Positions 45,359-57,525 of a stretch of DNA of 64,000 nucleotides are shown here, piece after piece. The first letter of the stretch is position 1; each line of letters starts with the position of its first letter. The DNA lies in NCBI RefSeq assembly GCF_000002865.3, contig NW_001865069.1, positions 350,441 through 414,440 of the forward strand. Reading direction: 5' to 3'. Both the position numbers and the translations under genes were made by a program. The stretch is from Monosiga brevicollis MX1. Lineage: Eukaryota > Opisthokonta > Choanoflagellata > Craspedida > Salpingoecidae. A model generated the notes under the pieces. It was not told where the DNA came from, ran no database searches, and was given only the letters and a program-made list of their open reading frames with translations.

Positions 45359-47209
45359 TTAAGCGGTGGACGGTTGCTCCTCTGCAATGAAAGCATCAAA
45401 GGCCTTTGCCACGCGATCTGCAAGCGGAAACCCAGGCGCCAAGTCAGTGCCACTCAAGAACTTTCAGCTATCGCGGTAAAACCTCATACCAACGTACCGT
45501 GCATCAACTCCGTAGAGCGATCGGCGTCCTCAGAAGACGCGCCAGAGTCTTGCAAGTGCGTGCCTACACGACACCCAAAACACACCGTCAGAATGGTACC
45601 TTCAAGGGCTTAAGCATGTATGGATCGTCAGCTTCGGGTCAAACATACGAAGGCGCTTGGCTGCCGCATAAAGGACTTTGGCTTGCTCACGGCGACCTTC
45701 CTTGAGATCTATCGAGAAGCGATTTGTCTTGATGTCAGCACCGCACACCGTCTCCGAGCCACATTCTTGCTTCAGCCTTGGGGGCAGAGGCAGTGGTTGG
45801 TTAGAGCAAAGCTGACTGACCTTGGTGTACAAACGAGAGCAGGTGCAATGCATTGTAAAGGCGGAGGGGCACAGCTGGCATTCCATTCAGCGCTCGCACG
45901 AAGGCTGACAACAAGGCAGGGCTTGCAGCGACTAAAACACGGAGCAGACGGGCAGGTGAGTCGGCCTCGCAGTATACTTTTTCCTCCCGCTTCAACTCAA
46001 GGCCAAGCAGCACATACGGAGGGGAAGAACGGTGTGAGCAGCAATGGTTGTTGTCACTCCAATAGTCTTGTCGATGCACCCGGCAGCCTCCATGCCGTCA
46101 AGCAGGCCATCCACCAACGTTGCCACATAGGTTTGGAGCAACTGGCGGCGCTGGAAGACCGAGGCCAGGCGAACGACCAAAGTGCGGACGGGGGCAAAGG
46201 CGGTGCTCGTGCCATGGGCTTGGCATAGCATGAGACGCAGAAGGCGCAGACCATGCGCATCATGCTCGTGGGGTTGAGTGCCCGAAGTGCTGGCCAAGAG
46301 CTCTTGACAGAGCGTGCTGAGGCTTTCGCACAGGACCTCGGCTGGCATGACCTTGGCCACCTGCGACGCTGCTTCCACGGCCGTGGTGATGGATGTCGTC
46401 TCCACAGCTCCGAGGCGCAAAGCTGCGGGAATAGCCTGGCCAATCTGGAGAGACACGAGCGATTGGGTCAGGTTTGTGGCCACCCCTGCACTTGATACGA
46501 CCATGTTTAATGCGCGACTGTCGTACAATATCAGCGGCCAGAGCCTGCAAAACATCTTCTTGCAGGGTCGTTGGCGCATCCTTGCTTGCACCCTGCACAG
46601 AACAAGCCACCATGAGCTTCTCAGACCTGGGCATAACAGAAGCAAATTTATCACTCTCATGGAAGCAGTGGCCCAAGCCCCCACCTTGGAGCGCTTCGAT
46701 GCCTTTTTGGGGATGGGGGCTGTCGTCAGTTGCTCCAGCGCAGGCAAGATGCCCGTGGTCAGCACCCGCGTTAGCTCATCAAACGCCTGCCAGATATCAA
46801 CCTACCGCATCGGGTCAAAATAGCAGTTGCCATCAAGTGACACGCAACGGACGCATTCACCAAGCGCATGCAACTCAGCACATACCTCACTGCCCACGAG
46901 CAGTTGCATTTGAAACCAAGTATTCAGCATGTGAGGTAGCTCACGGTCCACGTTGGTTGGAAGCATTCTAAGCCGGACAGGGCGTTCGAGTGCTTGTGAG
47001 TTTTATGAACACTACTCGAGTCATATAGAACCGAAAACAAAAAAGCATCACGAGCAGCGCTGTCCCTACTTGATTCCCGAGCAGCGACCCAACACCACAT
47101 CAGGGATGCGCTGCAGCAATTCCGGAGCCGTGCCCAACAAGGCCTTGCGGTCTTCAGGTGTGGCATCTTGTTGGCCCGCAAACGTCTATCAAAATGGGGA
47201 AGTGAGTGG

Positions 47210-47256
<47 letters not shown>

Positions 47257-50200
47257 ACCGAGCGCGGCTTACAGTCGCGACAGTAAGGGTTTTGTGATGG
47301 TACATACCAAACAGGCTTTGAGGATGGAATCACCCAAGCCGCTGCGCGACGTGTCATCTACAGTCAGTAAATCTGTGCATGGGGCCAGCATCGGCAGCAT
47401 CGGGTGAACAGAAAGTCCTTCCTGCGCCAGTAGCCAGCGTCGCTGATGATACTGACCTGTATCCACCTCTGAGCGGGACTTGCTTGCGCCTCGCTTGTGC
47501 TGATTGGAACGCACAACCACGCCTGCGGAATGTCACATAACCAGCCCATTCAGACACGTGGTCCCATCGAAACGCACATCCGAACTGAACTGCAACCCCA
47601 GCCACCACCAAGCCGTTCTCATACCTGGCACGTGTTCAACTTGAAGGGCGTTGGCGACAAGCTGTTCTCCCAAGTAAAGCAATGAAGGTAGCTGTACATG
47701 ACCACGGAAAATGAGAGGCATGACGGGGACGTGAGAAGATGTACGTGTGGGGCTATATAGCAATGGGGGCGATGGCGCGATGGAACACAAACGAACATCC
47801 GAGCAAACAAGCATAAAACGAAACGATGGGAGTAATGGCGTTCAGGCAAAGCTAAAGCTTTCAGATGGACAGACCTGATGATTCTGGAGCAGCCAATGCA
47901 CGTTTGCGTTCAGGTCATCTGTGTTGCTCTCAGCGGCGACGAGCTCTTCCAAACGGTCTTGCACAATCTCCTTCTGCACAATGTGTCCCCGACGGCATGC
48001 AGGTGAGAGCAGTCATTGGATAGGCCACGCGAAAACGGCAGCGAAAGCCTTCCGGTTTGTCAAACACGCAATTTTGCACGAACCGTGGAGACGTCGGGCA
48101 AGGTAGCCATGATAATGCTGGTACAGGTCTGGATCTCCTCGTCATCTCCGTATTGAGTGTGCAAGAACTGCACCAGTGAGCTGATGCGGTCCGCCAGGCG
48201 AGAGGTCAGTGTGTCTTGTCCATGGCGCCGTGTCAGCTGCTCCAGCAAGACCACCATCACCTCCATCAAGCCCACCAGAGTGTCTACGGCGTATATGGCG
48301 CACAAAAGCAGGTGTGAGTCGTACGGGCGCCATGGCCAAGCAACTGCAGCGCCACGAAGCAAGAGAAAAGTTTGTAATGGGAACGAAAAGATGCCGTATG
48401 CCAACCTCGAGCCATTGGGGTATCCTCAGCAGCTTCGGCGTTGGCAGCGTCCATTTCATTCATCAGGCTGTCCACTTCATCAAAAAGACCCTCGCCTTTG
48501 ACGTCGCTCTAGCGCACGGGTGGGGTACATGAGAGCAGGGCATTCAAAATCCAATATTTTGGATACCTGGCATGAGCCAGACATACCGACAAGCCCGCAG
48601 CCAGGACGGCGACGAAGCGCGCCACGTCGCTGTCTGATGCCTTTCCCTTGAGCTCGGGTAGCAAGCTATAAAAGATGCGACTCGCTTCGCGATTGGCTTC
48701 GACAAGGCGCACGCATCTATACATGGAGGGCCAAAAAATGCATGAGTGGTTTTATGGTACAGGGTACAGAGAAAATTGAAAGGATTACTGGCAGCTCGTA
48801 TCGTGTAGGTCGAGGAAGGTGAAACCGTACCGGTCGTAGCGAACTTCGTCTGTGTTGCCCATGGGAAAATAGGTGGGGAGAAGCAGTTTGCACAGTCGCT
48901 TTTGGTTACCGGGTGTCTCAAGAGGCAGGCGGGCCAAGAGCTGATCCAGGGGCACGATGTCATGGAAGCGGATGTCACGGATGCCCTTGACGGCAAGCAG
49001 CAGATCAATGAAGCTGCGGCGCACACGAGCCGAAGGATCGTGGATCTGGAGGCGGAGTGTAGGCAGGAGCTTGCGAAGCAAGGGAATGGCCAAGTGGTTA
49101 TCCAGTAGATAGTGAAGGCCTTGAAAACAGGCGACCCGTACACCGGCATCGGCACCGTCCCTGCGAGGTATATTCCTCGTGAGTTCTTGTGTATTTGACA
49201 GAAAAATCGAAACCAAGAAACAGCAGATCAAAGGCCGGGTGGAAGAAGCAAGCTGGCTGTAGAATGAGTGCAGAGGGCTGCACGCACCGTGTCAGGTCAT
49301 TGACCACCTTGGTCAAAATGCCGCTCAGAGCATTTGCAGGGAACAGTTCCCAATAACCACAGAGCACTCGGCACACTGCTTGAACACCTGTGAGTTTGGC
49401 AACAAAAAGGCAAGCAGCAAGTATGCGCGACTGTGAGGCGAGTTGAGCAGCGTGTCATTAGAGCGATGGTGGCACGAGGGAGGACGTTGGCGTACCAGTG
49501 GCGCGCACAGCGGCGTGTGGGTCAGTGAGGAGCTCTTGCAAAGCATCGACTTGATGCTCCAAAAGACTAGATGTGGTGTGCCAAAAAAAAAAAAAAAAAA
49601 AAAAAAAAAGAAAAAAAAAGTCAGGTATCGCCATCTTGGGCATCAACAGAGAGCACATGTCAGTCGTCTGCCGCATCACACTTACGCTTCATTCTCCGGG
49701 CGTGATGCATTGGGGTTGGTCAACGGAAAGACGTCGGCGAGCAGACAAGCGGCGTTGCGGCGCACAAAAGGATTGGCCACTTTGAGTGCGCGCCACAGCA
49801 GAGGCTCATACAACTTGGTCAACATCTCATCCACCCCACGCTCTTGCTTCTTTTCGTGAAAATCATTCAGCATCTACGCAACATGCAGGCGGCACCAATG
49901 TGAGCAGTCGCCTGCTGTATATGATTGGGCGTTGGCAAAGCCTCATAGGCGCACTCACCGTGCGTAGCATGAGAGGCATATTGGGACCACGGAAGGCTGG
50001 CTTGCGGGCGTGCAGGGCGTGATAGATCAAGTCCTGTTGTTGGATGAGGGTGTCGGGAAACCAGCAAAGTCGAAACGAGGGTTATCAAGCTCATGCCTTC
50101 CGCCGATAGCCATCTTGATCAAGTTTGGCCGTACCTGAATGCACGCATTTTCAATCGTGGTTTGGTAGGCGCCAGAAGCACCTCGCCAGGCTCGGTAATA

Positions 50201-52008
50201 GATCTGTCCACCCAGTCAAGGAGGAGAGAGGATGTCATTGACGGCATGCGGACAATGTACAACGCGCAAAGCTCGCAACAAAGCTTGATTTGCCCACCAA
50301 CCTCGCCATATGCGCTGATGAAACTCTTTGGGCAGTGGGGAAGGGTGCTTTTGATGTTGGTATGTAGCTGCTCCGTGAAGTTGAGGTGCAGACCAAAAAG
50401 GAAGCTCAGGAAGCGGCGGCCCTCAAGCACGTTCAAGAATTGAGGCTCAACAACGCATTGCAACAGGCAGCTCTGCTCGGATGAAAAGGGGAATTTATAT
50501 TGGTTTCAGCAGTGAGCTACCAAGGGTGCTGGTTGCGCAGTTGGTGTGCTTGGAAGTGACAACCGACCTTGAGAGCAACAGAGGACTCATGATCATAGTC
50601 AAGGGCCATAAAGGCTTCTCGCATGCTGTAGAGACGCTTGATGGCGGACTGGTTCGCTTTTTCCTCCAGAGCCATGATGACTGCAGCTGAGCACTATGGT
50701 TCATCAACACATGTGCACATGCTTCAATGAATACTTGTGCGCTTTGCAGGTTGGCCAGGTGAGAGCATCTTTTACGAGTTGCCTCACCAAGTGGGGCGTA
50801 ATGTCTTGATATTGTGGTCGCTGATACCGGAACCTATCCAAATGTGGGGTGAACCACGTCGATGATGAAGGACAGTGCTATTAGGTTCAAAAGTGGCTCG
50901 CGCGTGCGCGTGTGTTTTGGGTATCTTCATGATGGCCGTGAGAACGAGGTTTTGGGTCCGTACCAGTTGCCAAGAAGAGTAATGCTGGCATTTCGCAGCT
51001 CGCGAGCACTGGTCGGCGCAGCAAGCAGGTAGTCTGTGGGCCCAGACGCTCGAGTGAGAGCAAGATATGGTTGCAGTCGCAAGACAAGAAACCTCGACCG
51101 GAAGTTTGGAAGCGTGAAGTGTGCACGCTATCCCTGCATTCGGGTCGTCCCGCTATCGCAAAGCAAGGTCTGTAGACGATAGAACAAACCGTGCACGGCG
51201 AGGACGATGGTAATGAGGTCCTGTGGCACCTGCAGATCGGCATCTTCTCGGACGGCGGGTGGCGCTGCGAGGGCCATTTCCGTGACCAAGGTGAAACTGC
51301 TGATGGCCTGCTGCTCCAGCTATTTGTTCATGGCGAGCAAGAGCGATAGCAGCTTGAGCAGATGAAAAGCGCCATCTCTTGGTCTATAGGCCGCGATTGT
51401 GTGTGCGTGTGTATGTATGTACATGCTTGTGTGGGAAGCAGAGTGGAAGGGTGTATACCTCAGACAGGGCTTCGGGGGCTGCATCGCCGCTGGGGAGGGC
51501 GGGAATGACCTCGGACTCTGTGAATGTGAATGCGGGCCAAACAAAGGTGCGTCGCATCAGACTACAAAATGTAAACAGGGACATTGTCGGTATCAGGTTG
51601 ATCAAGGGATTGTTGCACCGCGACTAACGGAGAAGGCTGACGGCGGCGGCCCAAAGGTCCTGGGCCTGCTTGACAGAGTGTGCTTCAAGCAGCTCCTTCA
51701 TGTCCAAGGAGTCGGCCTGTTGCTCCTGGAACCCCCAAAAGGAAGCAAAGGCAGAAGCAAAAATCAGTTCCGGTGCATTGGGCATCACGCTCTGAGCTCT
51801 GCGGGTCCCATGGCCGAACCTGTGTATGAAAAGCAGCAAGCGAGTCCATGGAACTCATCGCATTCATCAGGTCCTCTCGCCGTGTAGCCGTGGTGGGCCC
51901 CTTGTTGGCGCGCTTCTGTGGTGCCGACGCCTTGCTCGACGTAGCGGAGCCGGGTTCATTGCCACGGTCAGCCAGCACGCGCGTGCTGGCACCGCGATCG
52001 CGAGCCAT
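45359..52008 (-). CDS. NCAPG2: condensin II subunit G2 (NCAPG2), many exons
   Basis: HEAT-repeat subunit of condensin II, which compacts mitotic chromosomes. Long minus-strand gene with many short exons. Recognised segments 5' to 3': SLDMKELLEAHSVKQAQDLW (51.7 kb), the hallmark stretch HEKKQERGVDEMLTKLYEPL then LLWRALKVANPFVRRNAACL and FPLTNPN (49.8 kb), CGYWELFPANALSGILTKVV (49.3 kb), LRKLLPTLRLQIHDPSARVR (49.1 kb), VEANREASRIFYSLLPEL (48.7 kb), and further helical exons to a tail ending EEQPSTA. The 49.8 kb block is nearly colinear with human NCAPG2. Start MARDRG at 52008 is inferred; individual exon borders between 45.6 and 48.5 kb were not all resolved. It shares its promoter region with the RITA-like gene. 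Confidence 0.85.
47210..47252. repeat. poly-A tract in NCAPG2 intron
   Basis: A-run of about 43 nt (poly-T on the gene's sense strand), likely length-polymorphic. Confidence 0.95.
49580..49619. repeat. poly-A tract in NCAPG2 intron
   Basis: A-run with one G interruption; poly-T in the sense direction of NCAPG2. Confidence 0.95.
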
Positions 52009-52486
52009 GTTCCAAAGGTCCTGCAACGGCAACGGGGGGCGAAACGATGGTCGCTCCCAGGTTCTGTTGTTGAAATTTAACACAAAAATTTCGAGTTTTT
52101 TCTTGTTTTGTTGAGAATTTCGGTTGATGAGAGATTTCAAATTTTACTGCGAAATAAAACTGTATTGTTTATAACGCAGGTTTTACTACTCAAATGATTC
52201 AAAAATATGCATAGTTCCTGGTTGTCAGACAAAACCTTGGATGCAGTGACCCCCTCTTGCGAAATCGTTTCGGTCAGTCCAACCGGCTTCAATAACAAGT
52301 ATTTTAGCTGCATAAACTAACGTTGTGCTCATTAATAAACCAGCGATAACTTTGTAAATCGTTTCACAAAGTTGTGTGCGATGGTACAAATGGCACGAAT
52401 TTTTCGTTTTTTTTTTTGAGGTTGACGACCTCAAAAAAAAACAGAGATCGCCGAGGTCGCGCGGCTGTGCGGGGTGGGACAGGATC
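52009..52486. other. bidirectional promoter region of NCAPG2 and RITA-like gene
   Basis: 478 nt between two divergent starts, clearly AT-richer (52060-52340) than its flanks. An inverted repeat, TTTTTTTTTGAGGT...GACCTCAAAAAAAAA (52408-52441), could form a hairpin. Confidence 0.4.
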
Positions 52487-53050
52487 ATGTCTCGAGCCAA
52501 TTCGCGGATGGGGTCGCGGCCAGTATCCGCGGCAGGTGGTGGCCCCGCCCCGTTGCAAGGATTTGGCCGGACTAACCACGACACCAGCAACAGAACTACG
52601 CTGCCACCCTCACAGGTCTTGGGGCGCGGTCGATACAAGCCAGTCAAAGCCAAGGCGTCATATGTGGATGAGTCGCTCTTTGGCGAGCCCTCTCGCAAGT
52701 CGGCGAGTGAACGGCAGCAGCAGCAGACCAAGTGGGCCGCACCATGGCATGAGCCTTCGAGCCGACCTACCAGCAGTGCCAAAGCATCACGTGCCCAGCC
52801 TAGTGACCGTACCTCATGGCTACAGTCGGCCCAGCCGCGGTCCATGCGCGCTGTTGACCCCGGCAAGTACAAGAGTACCGATCCTTGGAACGGACCATTG
52901 ACGAACACAGCCCCCCCGGCCAAAGGAGCTCGCAAGGCCATGCCCTCGGATCCTTGGCGAGGTTCGGGCTTTCACCAAGCCAATCCTGCCCGACGTGGCC
53001 TGGCCAAACCGCCTGCTGCCACGATTGATCTCACTCAGGACAAGAGATAG
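52487..53050 (+). CDS. RITA-like protein (SYVDESLFG motif)
   Basis: 187 residues, one exon, basic and largely disordered. Residues 50-66 read YKPVKAKASYVDESLFG, matching the duplicated YRVKARTSYVDETLFG-type motif of vertebrate RITA1, which exports RBPJ from the nucleus and binds tubulin. Here there is one clear copy. It is followed by Trp-containing short motifs (TKWAAPWHEPSSR, STDPWNGPL, SDPWRGSGF) and a basic tail. The start was chosen at the ATG preceding SRANSRMGS; an in-frame upstream ATG would add a low-complexity FFVFFFEV stretch. Homology rests on one motif. A microtubule-binding role is more plausible than a Notch role in a unicellular organism. Confidence 0.6.
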   Translation: MSRANSRMGSRPVSAAGGGPAPLQGFGRTNHDTSNRTTLPPSQVLGRGRYKPVKAKASYVDESLFGEPSRKSASERQQQQTKWAAPWHEPSSRPTSSAKASRAQPSDRTSWLQSAQPRSMRAVDPGKYKSTDPWNGPLTNTAPPAKGARKAMPSDPWRGSGFHQANPARRGLAKPPAATIDLTQDKR

Positions 53051-53708
53051 ACGTCGACGATTAGTGGTTTAAGAAGATAAGGTGGTGGTGGTGGGGCTGG
53101 TGGTGAACGGCCACATGTATTGCTGCGATGGTTTGGCTTCTTTTGCACCTGGGGGAAGTCAAGCTGCGTCAGCAGAGAGGCTTCGGTTTGCATTCTGAAG
53201 ATGTTTGTGCGCTGCGCGCCAAGCGCGCTCTTGTAAACAGTGTGTGCTAGGGCGGCTGAGATTGGCAGATACCTTCCTCGGCTTGCTCATGCCTGCCATG
53301 CTGGGTCGTTGATTGGTGGTCGTGGCTAGATGATTAATAGTTGTTATTATGACATGAAATTGGATTTGAATCGATAGGGCAGCTTTGTTTGTCCACAAAA
53401 AGTGATTGGCAAAGATACCGACTTTGGCTGGACCTCAACAAAAGACAGCCGGGTGGCAGACGCGGGCGTGACTCTGATAGCCCGAGCTCGTGCACACCCG
53501 GGGGTTATGATAAAGGAAGCAAATAGAAGCACAAACAAGGGAGGTCCACGACGCAGAGACCAAAGCATCGGAGTTATGGTGTAACCACGACGACGATGGT
53601 AGCAGCAGCGTGGCAAACGGGCTCAGCCAAGAAGAGGAAAAGGACGTTGGGGGGTATGAGTGAGGCTCACTTGGATGCTGTCGTCGAGCACAGCCGTGCA
53701 GACTGTTC
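53051..53708. other. intergenic between convergent genes
   Basis: 3' flanks of the RITA-like gene and the PPxY gene. Contains a short GGTGGT run at 53081-53103; nothing else recognised. Confidence 0.5.
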
Positions 53709-53716
53709 TTACGCCT

Positions 53717-55194
53717 TGGAGGACAAGGTCTCCTCATAGGCCGGTGGGGCCTCATCATATGGAGCAGCCAGGTTTGGGTGTGTCGCTGGAGCTGCGTAGG
53801 CGCTCGGGGGCGGTGGTGCCGCGTATTGAATCACGTTCTGGGACTCGTTATTAGGGAGCGGGGTTGAACTGGCATAGTAGGCTGGTTGTTGCTGCTGAGG
53901 AACTGGACCATGATGGCCAAGTTGTGCTCCAGTGTAGGGCAAAGGAGGTGCCAACGCTGGTCCTGAACTTGTCGGCGAAGGAACCACTGACGTCTGATTC
54001 TGAGCGAGCAGATCGATGGCGCCACAAGCAGAACAGGTAAGTGCGTGCGTCGTCAAGACCCGCAAAAAGCCACACCAAAAAGCCACACCAAAAAGCCACA
54101 CCAAAAAGCCACACCAAAAAGCCACACCAAAAAGCCACACACAACCAAGTCGGGACCAACCTCGGCACCAACAAACAAATCTGTGTCGGAAGAGCGCCAT
54201 GGCAAGGCAGAAGAGGTACCAAGGCGCGTGAGTGCGGTGTGGGTCGGCAAAGGTAGCCTTCCTCGCTTTACCTACCACCGTGTGTTTCCGGATGTGCCGA
54301 GGGGGGCATGCCAGCGCAGGAGCGGGCCATTTGTACAAGTTCGCCTAGGGAATGGAATTCTGCGATTGGCCGGCCAGGGTGGTGAGTGCAGCAACTGGGA
54401 TGATGGGTTGGCACCCGATGGTGCAGCGCGATCAAGTTTGAGTGACCTGTCAACGTACCAACTTTTTGGATGCTACCCAGCCCCACTTCCTGGCGGGTGC
54501 TTGCGAGGCAATGCAGTTTGCCGACACCTGAGAGGGGGGGGGCGGGTACGGCAATTCCAGGTTGGGTAATTGAAATTGAGTGAATGAGGCTAAGAATGAT
54601 AAAGAATGCCCATCAACCCGACAAGTCACGTACGGCCCATGCCCACATCGACGCGGTCAAAGACTATGGCTTCATCCACCTGCCGATGGAGGTGGGTGGT
54701 GAGCGTGCAAAGTTGGCCAACAAGAGGGAAGTGCATAGGAATATGACCATCGGAGCACACTAGGGGCAGGGCGGTGGATTTTGGCACGTACTCGGCCAAA
54801 GCCAATGTCCAAGCGGCGACACACGACAAACTCGAGGTGAGCAAAGCCCACGTCCACTCGCCGAGCCACGGCACGCTACATTGCCGTTCCGAGAAAAAAA
54901 GGACAGAAAAAAAAAAAGAAAAAGAACCGAGCCATGGCAGATACAGACAGGTGAGCTTTGCTAGGTGGAGTGTGTGAGTCAAGACATGTTAATCAGTTCT
55001 CTGTACAAACTGCACGATACGCGCGACAGCATGGGGATCCAGGAAGCGGGACCCACATCGATGCTGCCGAGGCCAAAGCCGAGCGAGGTCTTGGCTGACA
55101 CGTTTTCCCAGGGAAAGTCGTAATCCACTGCGTGCCGCGCGCGGCGATTGCCATGCGCATCGTACGGTGTTCCCTGTGGTCCAATATTGCCCAT
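53717..55194 (-). CDS. PPxY-motif protein, exon structure unresolved
   Basis: The last minus-strand exon (about 54025-53717) encodes a Pro/Gln/Ala-rich tail (PPPPSAYAAPATHPNLAAPY) ending with PPAYEETLSSKA, a PPxY motif that NEDD4-type WW domains bind. Plausible upstream exons lie at about 54345-54275, 54890-54620 (a segment with LPLVCSDGHIPMHFPLVGQL) and 55194-54985 (MGNIGPQGTPYDAHGN...), but I could not close their phases and they might belong to a second gene. An arrestin-domain or GRAM/WBP2-type adaptor would fit a C-terminal PPxY, but neither domain is demonstrable. A 13-bp minisatellite sits in the intron. Confidence 0.4.
54060..54145. repeat. 13-bp minisatellite (AAAAAGCCACACC)n
   Basis: About six near-perfect 13-bp units. 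Because 13 is not a multiple of 3, every frame is open through it, creating false repeated peptides on both strands. Confidence 0.95.
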
Positions 55195-55481
55195 CTTGCC
55201 TGTGCTTCAAAGTCCAGCAATGATGCTACGTATCGGCGCCTTGAATCTGATTCACAAGAAGCATGGCAAACGGGTTAGAAAGACGGGACACCAAAACCCT
55301 TTGCAGGTGTGTGATTCAGACAATCGTAACCCGCAGTCTTCATCAAGAACGCAAGGAATCGCCCACCAGCCAGCCAGCCAGCCAGTTGGCACCCAGCCGA
55401 GCTGAATGAGATCGAACCAACCTGTTAAACGCAGTTCACGACACACGCGCAGCAGCAGACCAACCTCCCGCTACATGTGCA

Positions 55482-55738
55482 AGCAGAGAGAGAGAGAGAG
55501 AGTTTGAGAGAGAGTTTGAGAGAGTTTGAGAGAGAGAGAGAGAGTTTGAGAGAGAGAGAGAGTTTGAGAGTTTGAGAGAGTTTGAGAGAGTTTGTTTGAG
55601 AGAGTTTGAGAGTTTGAGAGAGAGAGTTTGAGAGTTTGAGAGAGAGAGTTTGAGAGAGAGAGAGTTTGAGAGAGAGAGAGTTTGAGAGAGTTTGAGAGAG
55701 AGAGAGAGAGAGTTTGAGAGAGAGAGAGAGAGAGATGT
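55482..55738. repeat. GAGAGTTT satellite
   Basis: The longest array of the TTTGAGAG family in the window; further units run to about 55830. It accounts for the Ser/Leu-rich open frames on the minus strand. Confidence 0.95.
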
Positions 55739-55994
55739 AAGACAGAAAGTGTCATGTGCTTGCAAGGGACACACGTAGCGCTGCACAGCATGTGAGAGCG
55801 GAAATGAATGAAAGAGAGAGAGAGTTTGAGAGATGAAGTTTGAATGAATTGGTTTGAGAAGAGAGAAGTAAAGAGCAAAGACACAAAGGAAAAGCACAAC
55901 TACCACATGAAGTTTGAAGCGCTCGCTGAGCTGGGCAGAGCAGCGCTGAGCTGAGCTGTATGAGTGTGTGCGTGCGTGTGTGTGTGTCGAGGGG

Positions 55995-57197
55995 ATGGAG
56001 GCAGGGGAGGGGAGGGAGTGGAGCGGGGCGTTTCGCCGGGTGTTTGGACGCAAGGTTTCGTCGCGAGTGGCTCGACGCTTCCTGACGGATGTGCAGCTTG
56101 TGGTGGCGCGGTTGAAGCGCGCGTATTTGGTGGATGCGTTGGAGGTCCGGCCGGCACAACTGCTGGCTTTTTTGCACGAGGCGCGGCTGACTGAAGCGCT
56201 GTGCTGCCTTTGGCTGGAGCTGCCAGATCGGGGTGACGCCACTGGTGGTGGGACACCCAGGGTCGTTCCCGTAGTGGGTCGACCTGCAGAGGATGATGAG
56301 GCCCTGAGCATGATGGGATTGCCTTTTTTGCTGCCTCGGGCTGCCTTGACCGAGCTTTCGGCCGTTGCCACTGATGCCCGCGTCGTGGATGCGCGCCACG
56401 GCCATCCCTGCGCCTGGATCGACTCAGCAGACGTGTGCGGCAATGGTGGTGGGGACGATGTGGGTGGCTGGCCAGCCTTGCTACACTCTTTTGGCGAAAA
56501 GCTGCAGGGAGCCCACGCCCAGCTCGAGGCGGACGCTGCCGCCACGGGCTGGCTGCGAGTGCAGCCAGGTGCCTTCTGCCCCGTCGCCATCACCGGCCTG
56601 CTGCTTGGGTAGGGTCAATCCACCACGCAATCGCCCTCAAACCCTCTATGTGACATTGCGTGGCAACGCTTGGCATTCATTTACCACCCGTGCGCACAGC
56701 TACCCTGCCGTGTACTGGCAGCGTCCAAGGCTTGGCTCTGAGAGCCGTAACAACCTAGGCAACATCACCCTGCGACTCCACCAGGCTCTTCAGTCAAGGT
56801 AGAGCTCTCCTCTACCTCGCGTTTCAATCATTGTGCCAGGCATCTGGTGAATGCTCTGCATCGTCTGGCGCTGATCACCGCGCAAGACAGCTTTGCTCTG
56901 CTCTGACCACTGCATCATCTTTTGCTTTGATAGAATGAGTCCTGAAGCGGACCTGATCATTGCCGCCTTTTCTGTTCCCGAGGATCTTTGTCAAACCACC
57001 AGTGCGTTGCCAACAAACTTTTATGCCACTCTCGTCCTAGCCCCAGCCTGTCCAACATTACCTACTGTCTGGCTCACGATCGCCTTTCCCTAGCGTATGA
57101 AGAGGTCGCTGCGCACTGGCGTGCGCGCTGGCAACACGATAAGCCGCTCCTGGATCTCCGCATTTCTACCGTGACCAACCCCACCGTTGCGCTTTAA
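55995..57197 (+). CDS. unrecognised protein, weakly UPF0739/C1orf74-like
   Basis: Exons 55995-56608, 56700-56798 and 56934-~57001 join in phase; a last exon (about 57050-57197) has a convincing frame (LSNITYCLAHDRLSLAYEEV) but its join is not resolved. Total about 310 residues. N-terminus: RRFLTDVQLVVARLKRAYLV, then DALEVRPAQLLAFLHEARL; C-terminal half has GYPAVYWQRPR and NLGNITLRLHQALQ. The PAxLxD-like start and GYPxVYW element loosely recall the C1orf74/DUF4504 family, from memory only. Soluble, no signal peptide. The ATG at 55995 follows a GT-rich leader. Confidence 0.55.
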
Positions 57198-57327
57198 TCA
57201 GTACACTAGCTATAATCGAGCCTGCATACCCGTCTGACGAGCCTTTGCACCAATGGTACCTCCCTACCAATCAAATCCTTTGGCCATCCAACCCTCACCC
57301 AGACCCGAGCCCCCCCCCCCCCCCCAA

Positions 57328-57377
57328 NNNNNNNNNNNNNNNNNNNNNNNNNNNNNNNNNNNNNNNNNNNNNNNNNN
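57328..57377. other. assembly gap (N run)
   Basis: 50 undetermined bases after a poly-C run, upstream of the receptor kinase. Confidence 1.
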
Positions 57378-57525
57378 GTTGCCACCGCTCGAAAGACCAA
57401 TGCTCCCATGGTCAAGACGCCCAACCCATCGCATTTGCGCATGCGCATGTGTGTGTGTGTGTGTGTGTGTGTGTTAAATTGTCAGATGATTTGTGCCATT
57501 TTTTTTTTTGGACTGAGCGGGTGTC

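Noticed and set aside
45602-47407. Several plus-strand open frames of 80-200 residues
   Set aside because: Antisense shadows of NCAPG2 exons and introns; none carries recognisable domains.
54041-54256. Repeated peptides on both strands around 54.1 kb
   Set aside because: Produced by the 13-bp minisatellite, which is open in all frames.
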